Shown here: in pieces, positions 1 through 9,424 of the stretch | Numbering within the stretch: the first letter of the stretch is position 1 | How the letters are laid out: every line of letters begins with the position of its first letter | Assembly (NCBI GenBank): GCA_021414005.1 | Contig: JAIOPH010000018.1 | Location: 147,358-211,357, forward strand | Direction: 5' to 3' | From: Chthoniobacter sp. | Lineage (GTDB): Bacteria > Verrucomicrobiota > Verrucomicrobiia > Chthoniobacterales > Chthoniobacteraceae | Length of the DNA stretch: 64,000 nt | Position numbers and translations under genes: made by a program | Notes under the pieces: generated by a model | What the model was told of the DNA's origin: nothing | Seen by the model: the letters and a program-made list of their open reading frames with translations, nothing else | Databases searched by the model: none

Positions 1-1480
1 GGGAGCAACAAACGCTGGGACCGTTTATATTTATGACCTTGCAAGCACGACCCCAACGGTGCCCATATTGACACTGCACAACCCCGGTCCGACGGTCGAG
101 TACGACTACTTTGGTTGTTCGGTGGCCATTTCCGGCACTAGGGTGGTAGTGGGAGCTAACGATGATGACGTGGCCCAGCGCGACACAGAGCGCGCCTATG
201 TATTCGATCTCGCCAGTGCAACGCCAACAGTCCCGGTGGCCATACTCGACAACCCCAGCCCAGCACCGGGTAACTTATACGGTGATGAGTTCGGTGGTTC
301 GGTGGCCATCGACGGGTTGCGGGTCGTGGTAGGTGCTATCAACGACGAGACGGGAGGTGCGGCCGCCGGAACCGCTTATGTTTATGACTTAGGCACCACA
401 ACACCCACGGTGCCGGTTGCCACCCTCGTCAACCCCAACCCATCGCGGCTTGGCGATTACGGTGACAAATTTGGCCGCTCGGTCGCTATTTCCGGCACGC
501 GAGTGGTAGTCGGCGCTCCCGAAGACGATCCGGTTAGCACGGGTAATGCGGGGAGCGCCTATGTCTATGACCTCGGTAGTGCAACGCCCACAGTGCCGGT
601 GGCCATGCTCAACAAAACGTACCCTGCTCATGATGATTACTTCGGTACATCGGTAGCGATTGACGGCACGACCGTCGCTGTCGGAACTCCGTTGGATAGC
701 ACCGCGGTTTACAACAAAGGGGCTGCCTACGTCTTTGGCCCCGCACTGACACCACCAGCGGGCGGAACCATGACGCTAACGCCCTCTTCGCCCGTGGACG
801 CCAGCATTTTGCTAACCGTGGCCTTCGTCGGGTGGACGGACACCAACCTGCCGTTGACCTACACGATACTCGTCGATGACTTGGTGGTATCGCCAACAGG
901 ACCGACCGCATCCCGCAACTTTACCGCCCCAGCTACGTCGGGAGCGCATGCCTTGAAAGGGCGGATCCAAGATGCACTGGGAAACCTGACGGAAGTAACG
1001 CAAATCTTCACGGTTTACTCGCCGATCGAGAGATGGCGGCAGACTTATTTCGGTTCTCCCGCCAATACTGGCAACGGCGCGAACACCATCGACTTTGAAC
1101 ACGATAGCCTGATCAACCTCATCGAGTTCGCTTTTGGCACCAATCCCACCACCAGCACCACAGGCCCGCTGCGCTACAACGGTACCTTTGCCGGCAGCGG
1201 GACGATAACCGCGACTGGCCAGCCGATCACGAAGTTTGAAGACGGTGCCAGCGGTCTCGAATTTCGCGCGCTCTTCGTTAGGCGAACGAACTATGCCGCT
1301 GCCGGCTTGACCTACACCCCGCAGTTCAGCGGCGACCTGTCCACTTGGGAGGCAAGTGGCACCCAGCCCACCGTTTTGGCCGACGATGGCACGTACCAGA
1401 TCGTCAGCGTGCCCTATCCGGCTTTCGTCGGTGGAAAAATGGCGCGGTTTTTCAAACTCAGTGTCTCCATCTCGCCATAA
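1..1480 (+). CDS. FG-GAP/integrin-like repeat secreted protein, 5' truncated by window edge
   Basis: Repeated units like GSAYVYDLGSATPTVPVA..NP..DYFGxSVAISGTRVVVGA; frame is open upstream of the listed GTG at 59; C-terminal WRQTYFG...LIEFAFGTNP module typical of verrucomicrobial secreted proteins. Confidence 0.8.
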   Translation, partial: GATNAGTVYIYDLASTTPTVPILTLHNPGPTVEYDYFGCSVAISGTRVVVGANDDDVAQRDTERAYVFDLASATPTVPVAILDNPSPAPGNLYGDEFGGSVAIDGLRVVVGAINDETGGAAAGTAYVYDLGTTTPTVPVATLVNPNPSRLGDYGDKFGRSVAISGTRVVVGAPEDDPVSTGNAGSAYVYDLGSATPTVPVAMLNKTYPAHDDYFGTSVAIDGTTVAVGTPLDSTAVYNKGAAYVFGPALTPPAGGTMTLTPSSPVDASILLTVAFVGWTDTNLPLTYTILVDDLVVSPTGPTASRNFTAPATSGAHALKGRIQDALGNLTEVTQIFTVYSPIERWRQTYFGSPANTGNGANTIDFEHDSLINLIEFAFGTNPTTSTTGPLRYNGTFAGSGTITATGQPITKFEDGASGLEFRALFVRRTNYAAAGLTYTPQFSGDLSTWEASGTQPTVLADDGTYQIVSVPYPAFVGGKMARFFKLSVSISP

Positions 1481-1863
1481 GCACCGTCCGCCGAGGCAGC
1501 GCGGAAAACGCTGCAGGCGGGGAATAATGGAGCAGCGGGGGCAGTTCTACACGCCAAAGGTCCTCCTTTGAGCAGAGATCGGATGAAGGCGGCGCATACA
1601 TAGTGAAACACACTGCGAGTGTATATCGCGTGAGGTTTTGACGCCGCGCCGCGCACGCTTGTTCCACATGAAACGGCGGTAGGGGCGGGAGGTGGAAGGC
1701 GACGGAAGGAAGCGGAGGGGAATTTCACCGGCCTCATTGGTTTCGCTACTTTCTGCGCTTCCTGAGCATGGCGAGTGAGGCGGCGGTAAGCGCGCCCGCA
1801 CCTCCGGCGGCGGCTCCCCCGGCGATGGCGTGCTTGAGCGCGGCCGGGCGCTTCTGCGGGTGG

Positions 1864-2574
1864 CGGCGTCGATCTGCTCGGGCGTCTTGCGGTTCTGGCT
1901 GCTCTGCTTGTTCAGCGCGGCTTGCAGGGCTTGGAAAAAGGAAACGTCGCGGCGGACCTCGGTCGCTTCATCGCTCGCGGCGCAGAGGGCGAGCCGAGCG
2001 GAGCGAGACAGATTGCCGACAGTCAGCCCGAAGGGTGAGCGCGGGGGTCGCTCATCAACGCGCGGGAAAGTTCCGTCACCACCTGCACCCAGCGCTTCTT
2101 GCCGTCTTCCTGTTCGAGGATGTGCTCCTGTCCGGCGGGGATGAGCGCGAGGCGTTCGGTGGGTTTGCCGGTCGTCCACTTGTCCAAGTTGAAACGATGC
2201 ATCATATCGCAGGCGATGCCGTGTTTCTCCAGCATCACGGCGATGGCTTGGGCGGTGTCAAAGGTCGGGTTCCCCTGGCCACCGCTCTCGGTGTAGGTGA
2301 TGAGCGCCTTCTTGAGCTGATCGGCGAGGCCGAGGTAATCCACCACCAGCCCGCCGGGCTTGTCGCGGAAGACGCGGTTCACGCGGGCGATGGCCTGCAT
2401 GAGGCCGTGGCCCTGCATCGGCTTGTCGGCATACATCGTGTGCAGGCAGGGCGCGTCAAAGCCGGTCAGCCACATATCGCGCACGATCATGATCTTGAAC
2501 GGGTCCTTGGCGTCCTTGAAGCGGTTCGCCAGCTTGCGGCGGGCGTCCTTGCTGCGGATGACGGCGCTCACCCG
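1864..2574 (-). pseudogene. Type I restriction enzyme R subunit (HsdR) C-terminal remnant, frameshifted
   Basis: [82 protein letters not shown] is HsdR helicase-like; continues in another frame as [42 protein letters not shown]. Confidence 0.8.
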
Positions 2575-2775
2575 CTTGAGCCGCTGGCACTCCTCCTCCA
2601 GCGCCCGCAACCGTCGCGCTTCGCTCACCTACACCCCGCCATACTTACGCTTCCACGTGTAATACGTCGGCTCGCTGATGTTGTGTTTGGCGCACACCGC
2701 CTTCACCCCACCTCCGCTCTGCGCCTACCTCAGTATCCCGATAATCTGTTCTTCGTTGAATCTGCTCTTTTTCAT
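2575..2775 (-). pseudogene. IS3-family transposase OrfA relic with in-frame stops, joined to HsdR remnant
   Basis: Minus-strand translation [66 protein letters not shown]. Confidence 0.82.
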
Positions 2776-2811
2776 TCGTTCTGCTCTTTTACCCAGCAGA
2801 ACTATATTTTT

Positions 2812-2840
2812 CCCACGTCCACTTTTCCGGGGTCAGGTCA
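2812..2840 (-). repeat. Candidate IS3-family terminal inverted repeat (TGACCTGACCCCGGAAAAGTGGACGTGGG)
   Basis: About 37 bp upstream of the OrfA relic start; TG-initiated end typical of IS3 family. Confidence 0.5.
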
Positions 2841-2867
2841 ACCACCCCGCTGCGCGCTCCGCTTGCC

Positions 2868-2903
2868 GATTAAGATTAGGAGTAAGAGTAAGATTAAGAA
2901 GAA
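2868..2903. repeat. 6-bp tandem repeat (GATTAA GATTAG GAGTAA GAGTAA GATTAA GAAGAA)
   Basis: Direct reading; ends about 90 bp upstream of mgtE start. Confidence 0.85.
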
Positions 2904-2994
2904 CAGCCTGCCGCTTTCCCCTCCCCCTGTAGCTGCCGCATCATGGCGGCGCGGCCTTGTCATCCGTGTGGCGGATGCTATGGGGAGCGGCTGC

Positions 2995-4233
2995 ATGAGC
3001 GCTCCTACCGATACGCCCACCGTTGCTCCCGAGCACCACGCCGAGGTCCGCCGCCTCTTTGCGCTGGTCCTGGAAAAAAACACCCGCGATGCGGTGAAAC
3101 TCCTGGCCTCCTACCCGGATGATTTCGTGGAGGAAGTCATCGAGCTGCTCAGCCCCGCCCAGCGGCAGAGTGTGCTCGCTGCCTTGCCCAGCGACCGCCG
3201 GCAGCTCGTGCTGGCCACGGCTTCGCCGGAAAACCGCCGGCAGTGGCTGCAAAACGACCGCTTCCCGGATGAGACGATCGGCCGCCTCATGGACGCGCCG
3301 CTGGCGGTCTTTCCCGAGACCACGACCATCGCGGAAGCCACCCGCATGCTGCGCTCGCTGGTCGCCCGCGCGTTTGTCACCTACGTCTGGGTGGTGGATG
3401 AAAATGAGCGCTTCACGGGGGTGGCCGTCATGCGCGAGATGCTGCTCGGCCAGCCTGGCCAGACGCTCGGCGAGATCATGATCCGCAACCCCTTTTTCCT
3501 CTCACCCGAGATGCCGGTGATGGAGGCGATGAAGCAGGCGGTGACGAAGCACTTCCCGGTATATCCCGTGTGCGACACGGCGGGGCGACTGCTCGGCACG
3601 GTGCGCGGCACGGTGCTTTTTGAGGCGCAGGCCTTTGAGTTGAGCGCGCAGGCAGGGGCCATGGTGGGTGTGGAGAAAGAGGAGCGCCTGTCCACGTCGT
3701 GGAAGCAGAGCCTGAAATTCCGGCATCCGTGGCTGCAGCTCAACCTGCTGACCGCCTTTGTGGCGGCGGCGGTCGTCGGTGCTTTCGAGGGCACACTCGA
3801 ACGTGTCGTCCTGCTCGCGGTTTTCCTCCCGGTCCTCGCCGGGCAGAGCGGCAACACCGGCTGTCAGGCGCTGGCGGTGACCCTCCGGGGCATCACCCTC
3901 GGCGAACTGACGCCCGCCAAGGTCCGCGCCCTCGTCAGCAAGGAAGCCCTGCTCGGTTTCTGCAATGGCGCGCTCGTGGGTGTGAGCGCGGGCCTCGGGA
4001 TGCTGATCTACGCGCTCCTGCAGAAAAACCCGCACGCCTGGACGCTCGCCGGCATCACCTGGCTGGCCATGATCGGGAGCTGCGTGGTCAGCGGCGTCTC
4101 CGGCGCGCTCGTGCCGCTCACTTTGAAAAGGCTCGGTGCCGACCCGGCGACGGCCTCCAGTATCTTCCTCACCACCGCCACCGACGTTGTCAGCATGGGC
4201 ACCTTTCTCGGCCTCGCCACGGTGTTGATTTGA
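2995..4233 (+). CDS. mgtE: Magnesium transporter MgtE
   Basis: MgtE N-domain, CBS region ([38 protein letters not shown]), and membrane domain [25 protein letters not shown]-track start at 1768 is too long, likely ATG at 2995 (or 2980). Confidence 0.9.
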   Translation: MSAPTDTPTVAPEHHAEVRRLFALVLEKNTRDAVKLLASYPDDFVEEVIELLSPAQRQSVLAALPSDRRQLVLATASPENRRQWLQNDRFPDETIGRLMDAPLAVFPETTTIAEATRMLRSLVARAFVTYVWVVDENERFTGVAVMREMLLGQPGQTLGEIMIRNPFFLSPEMPVMEAMKQAVTKHFPVYPVCDTAGRLLGTVRGTVLFEAQAFELSAQAGAMVGVEKEERLSTSWKQSLKFRHPWLQLNLLTAFVAAAVVGAFEGTLERVVLLAVFLPVLAGQSGNTGCQALAVTLRGITLGELTPAKVRALVSKEALLGFCNGALVGVSAGLGMLIYALLQKNPHAWTLAGITWLAMIGSCVVSGVSGALVPLTLKRLGADPATASSIFLTTATDVVSMGTFLGLATVLI

Positions 4234-4354
4234 GCCGGATCCCGGCTCGGCACGCGACGTGATCGACTCACAGGTCGGGAGTTTTCGGAGGGCGGGGAAG
4301 GGGAGCGGTTGCTGCCTTGCCGGGTCGTGGCTGACCCGATAGCCTGCGCGGACT

Positions 4355-4864
4355 ATGGACATTGAATTTCTCCGCACAGTTTCGATTTTACGCCAACTGA
4401 ACGATGACGAGCTGCGGGCGTTAGCGGCGCTTTTCACCCAGCGAGAGGTGAAGCCCAAGGAGCGCATCATCGAGGGCGGTGCGCCGAATCGCACGTTCTA
4501 CATCATTTGCGGCGGGGTGGTGCATATCCGGCGGCTGGCGCAGAAGCGCGAGATGTTGCTCGGCCGCCTCGGGGTGGGCGGATTCTTTGGCGAGATCAAT
4601 CTTTTCGACCCCGGCATGGCCACGGCCAGCGTCTATGCGATGAAGCCAACGACGCTCGCCACGGTGGACTATGAAGGGCTGCGCGCCTTCATGGTGGAGC
4701 ATCCGGCGACCGGCTATAAGATCGTCTCGGCGATGATGACGGAGATATGCCGCCGTTTCCGCCTGACGAGCGACCGGCTCGTGAATATGGCCTACTGGAA
4801 CAACGCGGACGCGTCGGTGGCACCGGAGCCCAGCCGCGCGGGCGGCGTTCAGCGGGGTGTCTGA
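4355..4864 (+). CDS. Cyclic-nucleotide-binding domain protein (Crp-type sensor domain, no obvious HTH)
   Basis: LRQLNDDELRALAALFTQREVKPKERIIEGG..GGVVHIRRLAQKREMLLGRLGVGGFFGEINLFDPGMATASVYAMKPTTLATVD. Confidence 0.75.
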   Translation: MDIEFLRTVSILRQLNDDELRALAALFTQREVKPKERIIEGGAPNRTFYIICGGVVHIRRLAQKREMLLGRLGVGGFFGEINLFDPGMATASVYAMKPTTLATVDYEGLRAFMVEHPATGYKIVSAMMTEICRRFRLTSDRLVNMAYWNNADASVAPEPSRAGGVQRGV

Positions 4865-5190
4865 AAGACCTGGTCGCCGACCTGCGGGGTACCTTTCACG
4901 ATGTCGGCGATGGTGAAGGGCCGGCGGCGGATGGCGCTGGACTTCAGCTCGGCCACGGGGCCATCGGGGGCGTGTGATTGCAGCATGACGTCGGGCGGCG
5001 GGCCGGAGGAGCTGGTGCTGTCGATGAGGACGAAGTGCTGCTCGGTGTTCACGAGGGTGATGGTGCCGACGAGCACGGGGGCCGGAGGTGCGGCGGGCTT
5101 CGTGGCTTTCTTGCGCGGCAGGAGCCCGCAGCCGGCGAGTTGGGTGAGGAGCAGGAGGGCGAAAACCCCGCGCCAGCCGGGACGCATCAT
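4849..5190 (-). CDS. Small lipoprotein
   Basis: MMRPGWRGVFALLLLTQLAGCGLLPRKK lipobox; start overlaps the cysS stop; 3' end overlaps the convergent cNMP gene by 16 bp. Confidence 0.65.
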   Translation of the reverse strand: MMRPGWRGVFALLLLTQLAGCGLLPRKKATKPAAPPAPVLVGTITLVNTEQHFVLIDSTSSSGPPPDVMLQSHAPDGPVAELKSSAIRRRPFTIADIVKGTPQVGDQVFQTPR

Positions 5191-6614
5191 GCAGCGGCGG
5201 GCGAAAGTTTTGGGCCGTCCTTGGTGTCTTTGACGATCCAGCCGAGCGCGGCGATTTCGTCGCGCAGCCGGTCGCTGGCTTGCCAATCTTTGTCCGCGCG
5301 CGCCTGCTGGCGTTTTTCCACGAGCGCGAGCACCGCGGCGGGAACGGCCGCCGCTTCCGGCTCAAACGCCAGCACACGGTTGATCGACTCCCACAACTTT
5401 AGGAGTTCGCTGGCTTGCTCAGGCCCGAACTGGCCGTGGTCGAGGGCGCTGTTGCTTTCGCGGATGAGGTCGAAAAGCTGTCCCAGCGCGCCGGCGATGT
5501 TCAGGTCATCGTCAAGGGCTTGGAAGAAATTTTTGTGCCGACCAAGAGACACCGACATCTCCCCACCGGTGAATACCCCAGCATCTGCAATCTGCGATCT
5601 GCAATCTGAAATCCTCCGCACCCACACATCGATCCGCCCGAGCGCGGCCCGCGCCCCTTCCAACCCCGCGAAGGTGAAGTTCAGCGGCAGCCGGTAGTTC
5701 ACCGTGAGCAGCGCGTAGCGGATCTCCCTACCGGTGAAGCCCTTCTCCAGCAAGTCGCGCAGGGTGTAAAAATTCCCCGCCGATTTCGACATCTTCTGCC
5801 CCTCGACCATGAGGTGCGCGCAGTGCAGCCAGTGGCGCACGAATTTTCGCCCCGTGCAACACTCGCTCTGCGCGATCTCGGCCTCATGATGCGGGAAAAT
5901 GTTGTCCACGCCGCCGCAATGAATATCCAGCTCCGGCCCGAGCAGCGCGGTGGCCATGGCGCTGCACTCGATGTGCCAGCCGGGCCGGCCCGGACCCCAC
6001 GGCGACTCCCAGCGCACGTCGCCGTCCGCTTCGTCCCACGCTTTCCACAGCGCAAAGTCGCCGATGTTTTCCTTCTCGTATTCGTCGCTGTTCACGCGCC
6101 CGCTCGGGCGGAGTTCGTCCAGGTTGAGATGCGCGAGCTTTCCGTAGTCGGGGAATTTCGCGAGGCGGAAATACACGCTCCGGTCCTCGGCCTGATACGC
6201 GATGCCCTGCGCTTCGAGCTGCCCGATCATGGCGATCATCCGCTCGACGTAGCGCGGCTCGGTGGCGGCGGGAAAGTGGTTCGCCGGCTTGATGCGGAGT
6301 GTTTCGAGGTCGTGGAAAAACGCGTCCTTATAGACCTGCGTGAAGTCGGCCAGCCGACGCCCCGCCGCGCGCGCGCCGCGGATGGTCTTGTCGTCCACGT
6401 CGGTGAGATTCATCACGCGCTCGACCACGAAGCCGCGCGCCTCGAGGTGCCGCTGGAGGAGATCCTCGAAAACGTAGGCGCGGAAATTGCCGATGTGCGC
6501 GTGGTTATAAACCGTGGGCCCGCACGTGTACATCTTCACCTGCCGCCCGGCGGGATCGAGCGGGCGAAAATCTTCGAGATGGCGCGAGTAGGTGTTGAAA
6601 AGGCGGACGGACAT
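5187..6614 (-). CDS. cysS: Cysteinyl-tRNA synthetase
   Basis: MYTCGPTVYNHAHIGNFRAYVFEDLLQR, HIECSAMATALLGPELDIHCGGVDNIFPHHEAEIAQSE, KMSKSAGNF. Confidence 0.95.
   Translation of the reverse strand: MSVRLFNTYSRHLEDFRPLDPAGRQVKMYTCGPTVYNHAHIGNFRAYVFEDLLQRHLEARGFVVERVMNLTDVDDKTIRGARAAGRRLADFTQVYKDAFFHDLETLRIKPANHFPAATEPRYVERMIAMIGQLEAQGIAYQAEDRSVYFRLAKFPDYGKLAHLNLDELRPSGRVNSDEYEKENIGDFALWKAWDEADGDVRWESPWGPGRPGWHIECSAMATALLGPELDIHCGGVDNIFPHHEAEIAQSECCTGRKFVRHWLHCAHLMVEGQKMSKSAGNFYTLRDLLEKGFTGREIRYALLTVNYRLPLNFTFAGLEGARAALGRIDVWVRRISDCRSQIADAGVFTGGEMSVSLGRHKNFFQALDDDLNIAGALGQLFDLIRESNSALDHGQFGPEQASELLKLWESINRVLAFEPEAAAVPAAVLALVEKRQQARADKDWQASDRLRDEIAALGWIVKDTKDGPKLSPAAA
5583..5613. repeat. 7-bp tandem repeat (ATCTGCA ATCTGCG ATCTGCA ATCTGAA ATC) inside cysS
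   Basis: Direct reading; encodes the ISDCRSQIADA linker in CysRS. Confidence 0.9.
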
Positions 6615-6733
6615 GGGAGCCGCGGACGTTAGCGGATTTTCGCGGTTTGGCGATGTCCGGCTGCGCCGATCCCGGCGTTCCGAGCCGCAAAAAAAGTGGT
6701 CGGCATCGGCCGAGGAGACGCTAGGGTCCGCGA

Positions 6734-9424
6734 ATCACAAAACTTTTCCAACAGATCGCCGTCGGAACTACGCTGCTGCTGAGCGTGACTGCCGTCGCAT
6801 CGGCGGACGTGGTCATTCCGGGCCTGGCCGGCAGCACGCTCGAACCGGAACTCAAGGGCCTGGTCCTGGTCGAGGAGTTGAATTGCGTGGCCTGCCACAC
6901 GAGCGAGGCGGCCTTTGCCGCGCGATCGAAGAAAGCTCCGCGCCTTTCCGACGTCGGCTCCCGGGTGAACCCGGCTTACCTTGAGGCCTATCTCCGCGAT
7001 CCGCACGGGACCAAACCGGGCACAACGATGCCGGATCTGCTGGGGCAATTGGGCAAGGACGAGAGGGCGGAGATCGCCAAGTCTCTCACCCATTTTTTGC
7101 TCTCGGTGAAAAAGAGCGACTTTGCCTTGCAGCCGCCGGATGCCGTGGCCGCGACGCACGGCGAACGGCTGTTCCACTCCCGCGGTTGCGCGGTCTGTCA
7201 CTCGCCGCGCGACGCTGGCGGGGCGGAGTTGATGCCCAAGACCTCGGCACCACTCGGGGCGCTGGAAAAGAAATACAGCTTCAAGAGCCTCGTGGAGTTT
7301 CTCCGGCAGCCGCACGCCAGCCGGCTTTCCGGCCGGATGCCGGACTTGCGTTTGGCGGGGCAGGATCTGGAGCGCATCGCGCACTACCTACTGCGGGACA
7401 CCCGGGTGCCGGGCCACCTTTCCTACACGATGTATCGCGGCAAGGTGTGGGAGGGGCTGGAAAGTGACGAGGTGAAGGCGGAGCGCGCCGGGCAGGTGCA
7501 GGATTTTGCCGCGGAAAGCCTCGGGAAACTGCAGCACCACACGGCACTGAAATTCGCTGGCTGGCTGAATGTCCCGCAAGCGGGGCGCTACACTTTTTTC
7601 CTGGAAATGAACGGTGGGACGCTGCGCGTGGATGGCAAAGACCTCGTGGTGCAGGAGCCGAGCGACCGGCGCGGGGTGAAAAAACTGGAGGGCGCGGCGG
7701 AGCTGGCCGCGGGCTGGCGGAAGATCGAGCTGACTTACTTTCACACCGGCCATGAGCCGAAGTTTTCCTTCGAAATGGCCGGCCCGCAGTTCGCACGGCA
7801 ACCGATCCCGTCGTCGATGCTCTCGGTTTCCAACGAACCGATTCCGGCCTTTGAGCCGCTCAAGGTGGATGCCGATCTCGCGACGCGCGGACGGGAGCAG
7901 TTCGCGAAGCTGGCCTGCGCGCGGTGCCATGATGATCTCCGGGTTGCTTCCCAGCCAGCGACCGCATTTGCCAAACTCGATCCCAGCCGGGGATGCGTGA
8001 GCGGGGCCGCCGGCCATTGGCCGCGCTTCGACCTGACGGCGGAGCAGCGCAGCATAATCGCCAAGGCGCTGCCGCGCTTGGAGGAGCAGCGACTGACCGA
8101 CCGGCAGTTGCTCGACAAGACGCTGGTCACTTTCAACTGCATCGGCTGTCACGAACGCACGGGCCTCGGCGGGATTGCGCCGGAGCGCAATGCGAAGTTC
8201 ACCGGAACGCACGAAGCGCTGGGCGATCAGGGTCGCCTGCCGCCGCCGCTCACCCATGTCGGGGCAAAGCTGAAGCCCGAATGGATCGCGGAGGTGCTGC
8301 TTCACGGGAAACGCCAGCGCGACTATCTGGATGCCTCGATGCCGCAGTTTGGCGAGGCGAATGTCGGGCACCTGGTCGAGTTATTCGGCACGGTGGATAA
8401 GCTGGAAGCCGTGACCTTTCCCAAGATCGCGAACCTGCAGGAGTCCAAGAACGCCGGTTATGAGATGATCGGGACGGCTGGGTTCAGCTGCATCGCCTGC
8501 CATGACTTTAACGGCCAGAAATCGGGTGGGGCTGGCGCGCTCGACATTGTGAACGTCACGGAGCGCATTCAGAAAAACTGGTTCCATCTCTACATGCGCC
8601 AGCCGTCGCGCTTTCACCCCACGGTGATCATGCCGACTTACTGGCCCGGCGGTCAGTCCATCCGCCCGAAGATCCTCGGCGGCGACACGGCGCAACAGAT
8701 TGAGGCGCTGTGGAGTTACCTGGAAGATGGCACCCGCGCAAAAAAGCCGGCGGGGTTATCCCGGCAGTCACGCGAACTCCGGGTCACGGACGTGGCCGAA
8801 ATGTGTCGGGGCCGTGGACCGGTGGGTTACCGGGGCATTGGCGTGGGTTATCCGCAGGGTCTCAACCTGGCGTTTGATTCCGAACAGATGAGTCTGCGGC
8901 TGCTTTGGAAAGGGGAGTTCGCCAACGTCGATCTCGGTTCCTTCGAGCCGCGCGGCACGGAGCGGATCGCCTTTCCGCCCGGCATCCCGTTTCACCGCCT
9001 GAAATCCATGGAGGACAACTGGCCTTACAAGGGAAAGACCAACTACCCATTCCCGCAGGATCATGGGTATCAGTTCCGCGGTTATCATCTGGATGCCCTG
9101 CGCCGCCCGACCCTCTTCTATCGCTACGGTGACATTGCCGTGGAGGATTTCTTTGAGGATGTGCGCGACAAGGATGGCCGGACTTACTTCAAGCGCACCT
9201 TCCTTTTCGACGCGCCCGACGCCCAGACGCCCTTCTATTTCCGCGCCGCCGCCGGCAAGAAGATCACCACGGCATCGGATCGTGCGTTCACGGCCGATCA
9301 ACTCCAACTGCGCATCACCAGCGACCACCACGGAGTCACTCGGCCAGGCGATCCCGGCGAAGTGCTGATCCCCTTAACTCTGCCCAAAGGCCGCTCCACC
9401 CTCACCCTCGAATACCAATGGTAA
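6734..9424 (+). CDS. Secreted multiheme cytochrome c with PA14-like domain
   Basis: Five CxxCH motifs (CVACH, CAVCH, CARCH, CIGCH, CIACH); PA14-like AGWLNVPQAGRYTFFLEMNGGTLRVDGKDLV; signal peptide (I)TKLFQQIAVGTTLLLSVTAVASA begins in frame at ATC 6734, before the first canonical start (GTG 6785). Confidence 0.8.
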   Translation: MTKLFQQIAVGTTLLLSVTAVASADVVIPGLAGSTLEPELKGLVLVEELNCVACHTSEAAFAARSKKAPRLSDVGSRVNPAYLEAYLRDPHGTKPGTTMPDLLGQLGKDERAEIAKSLTHFLLSVKKSDFALQPPDAVAATHGERLFHSRGCAVCHSPRDAGGAELMPKTSAPLGALEKKYSFKSLVEFLRQPHASRLSGRMPDLRLAGQDLERIAHYLLRDTRVPGHLSYTMYRGKVWEGLESDEVKAERAGQVQDFAAESLGKLQHHTALKFAGWLNVPQAGRYTFFLEMNGGTLRVDGKDLVVQEPSDRRGVKKLEGAAELAAGWRKIELTYFHTGHEPKFSFEMAGPQFARQPIPSSMLSVSNEPIPAFEPLKVDADLATRGREQFAKLACARCHDDLRVASQPATAFAKLDPSRGCVSGAAGHWPRFDLTAEQRSIIAKALPRLEEQRLTDRQLLDKTLVTFNCIGCHERTGLGGIAPERNAKFTGTHEALGDQGRLPPPLTHVGAKLKPEWIAEVLLHGKRQRDYLDASMPQFGEANVGHLVELFGTVDKLEAVTFPKIANLQESKNAGYEMIGTAGFSCIACHDFNGQKSGGAGALDIVNVTERIQKNWFHLYMRQPSRFHPTVIMPTYWPGGQSIRPKILGGDTAQQIEALWSYLEDGTRAKKPAGLSRQSRELRVTDVAEMCRGRGPVGYRGIGVGYPQGLNLAFDSEQMSLRLLWKGEFANVDLGSFEPRGTERIAFPPGIPFHRLKSMEDNWPYKGKTNYPFPQDHGYQFRGYHLDALRRPTLFYRYGDIAVEDFFEDVRDKDGRTYFKRTFLFDAPDAQTPFYFRAAAGKKITTASDRAFTADQLQLRITSDHHGVTRPGDPGEVLIPLTLPKGRSTLTLEYQW

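Noticed and set aside
1754-1850. Minus-strand [30 protein letters not shown] reading, resembling a membrane-anchor/sorting tail
   Set aside because: Too short, no upstream gene in the same frame; probably coincidental within the relic region.
1768-2994. N-terminal extension of the mgtE ORF
   Set aside because: Crosses the HsdR/IS relics in antisense; MgtE homology starts at about 2995.
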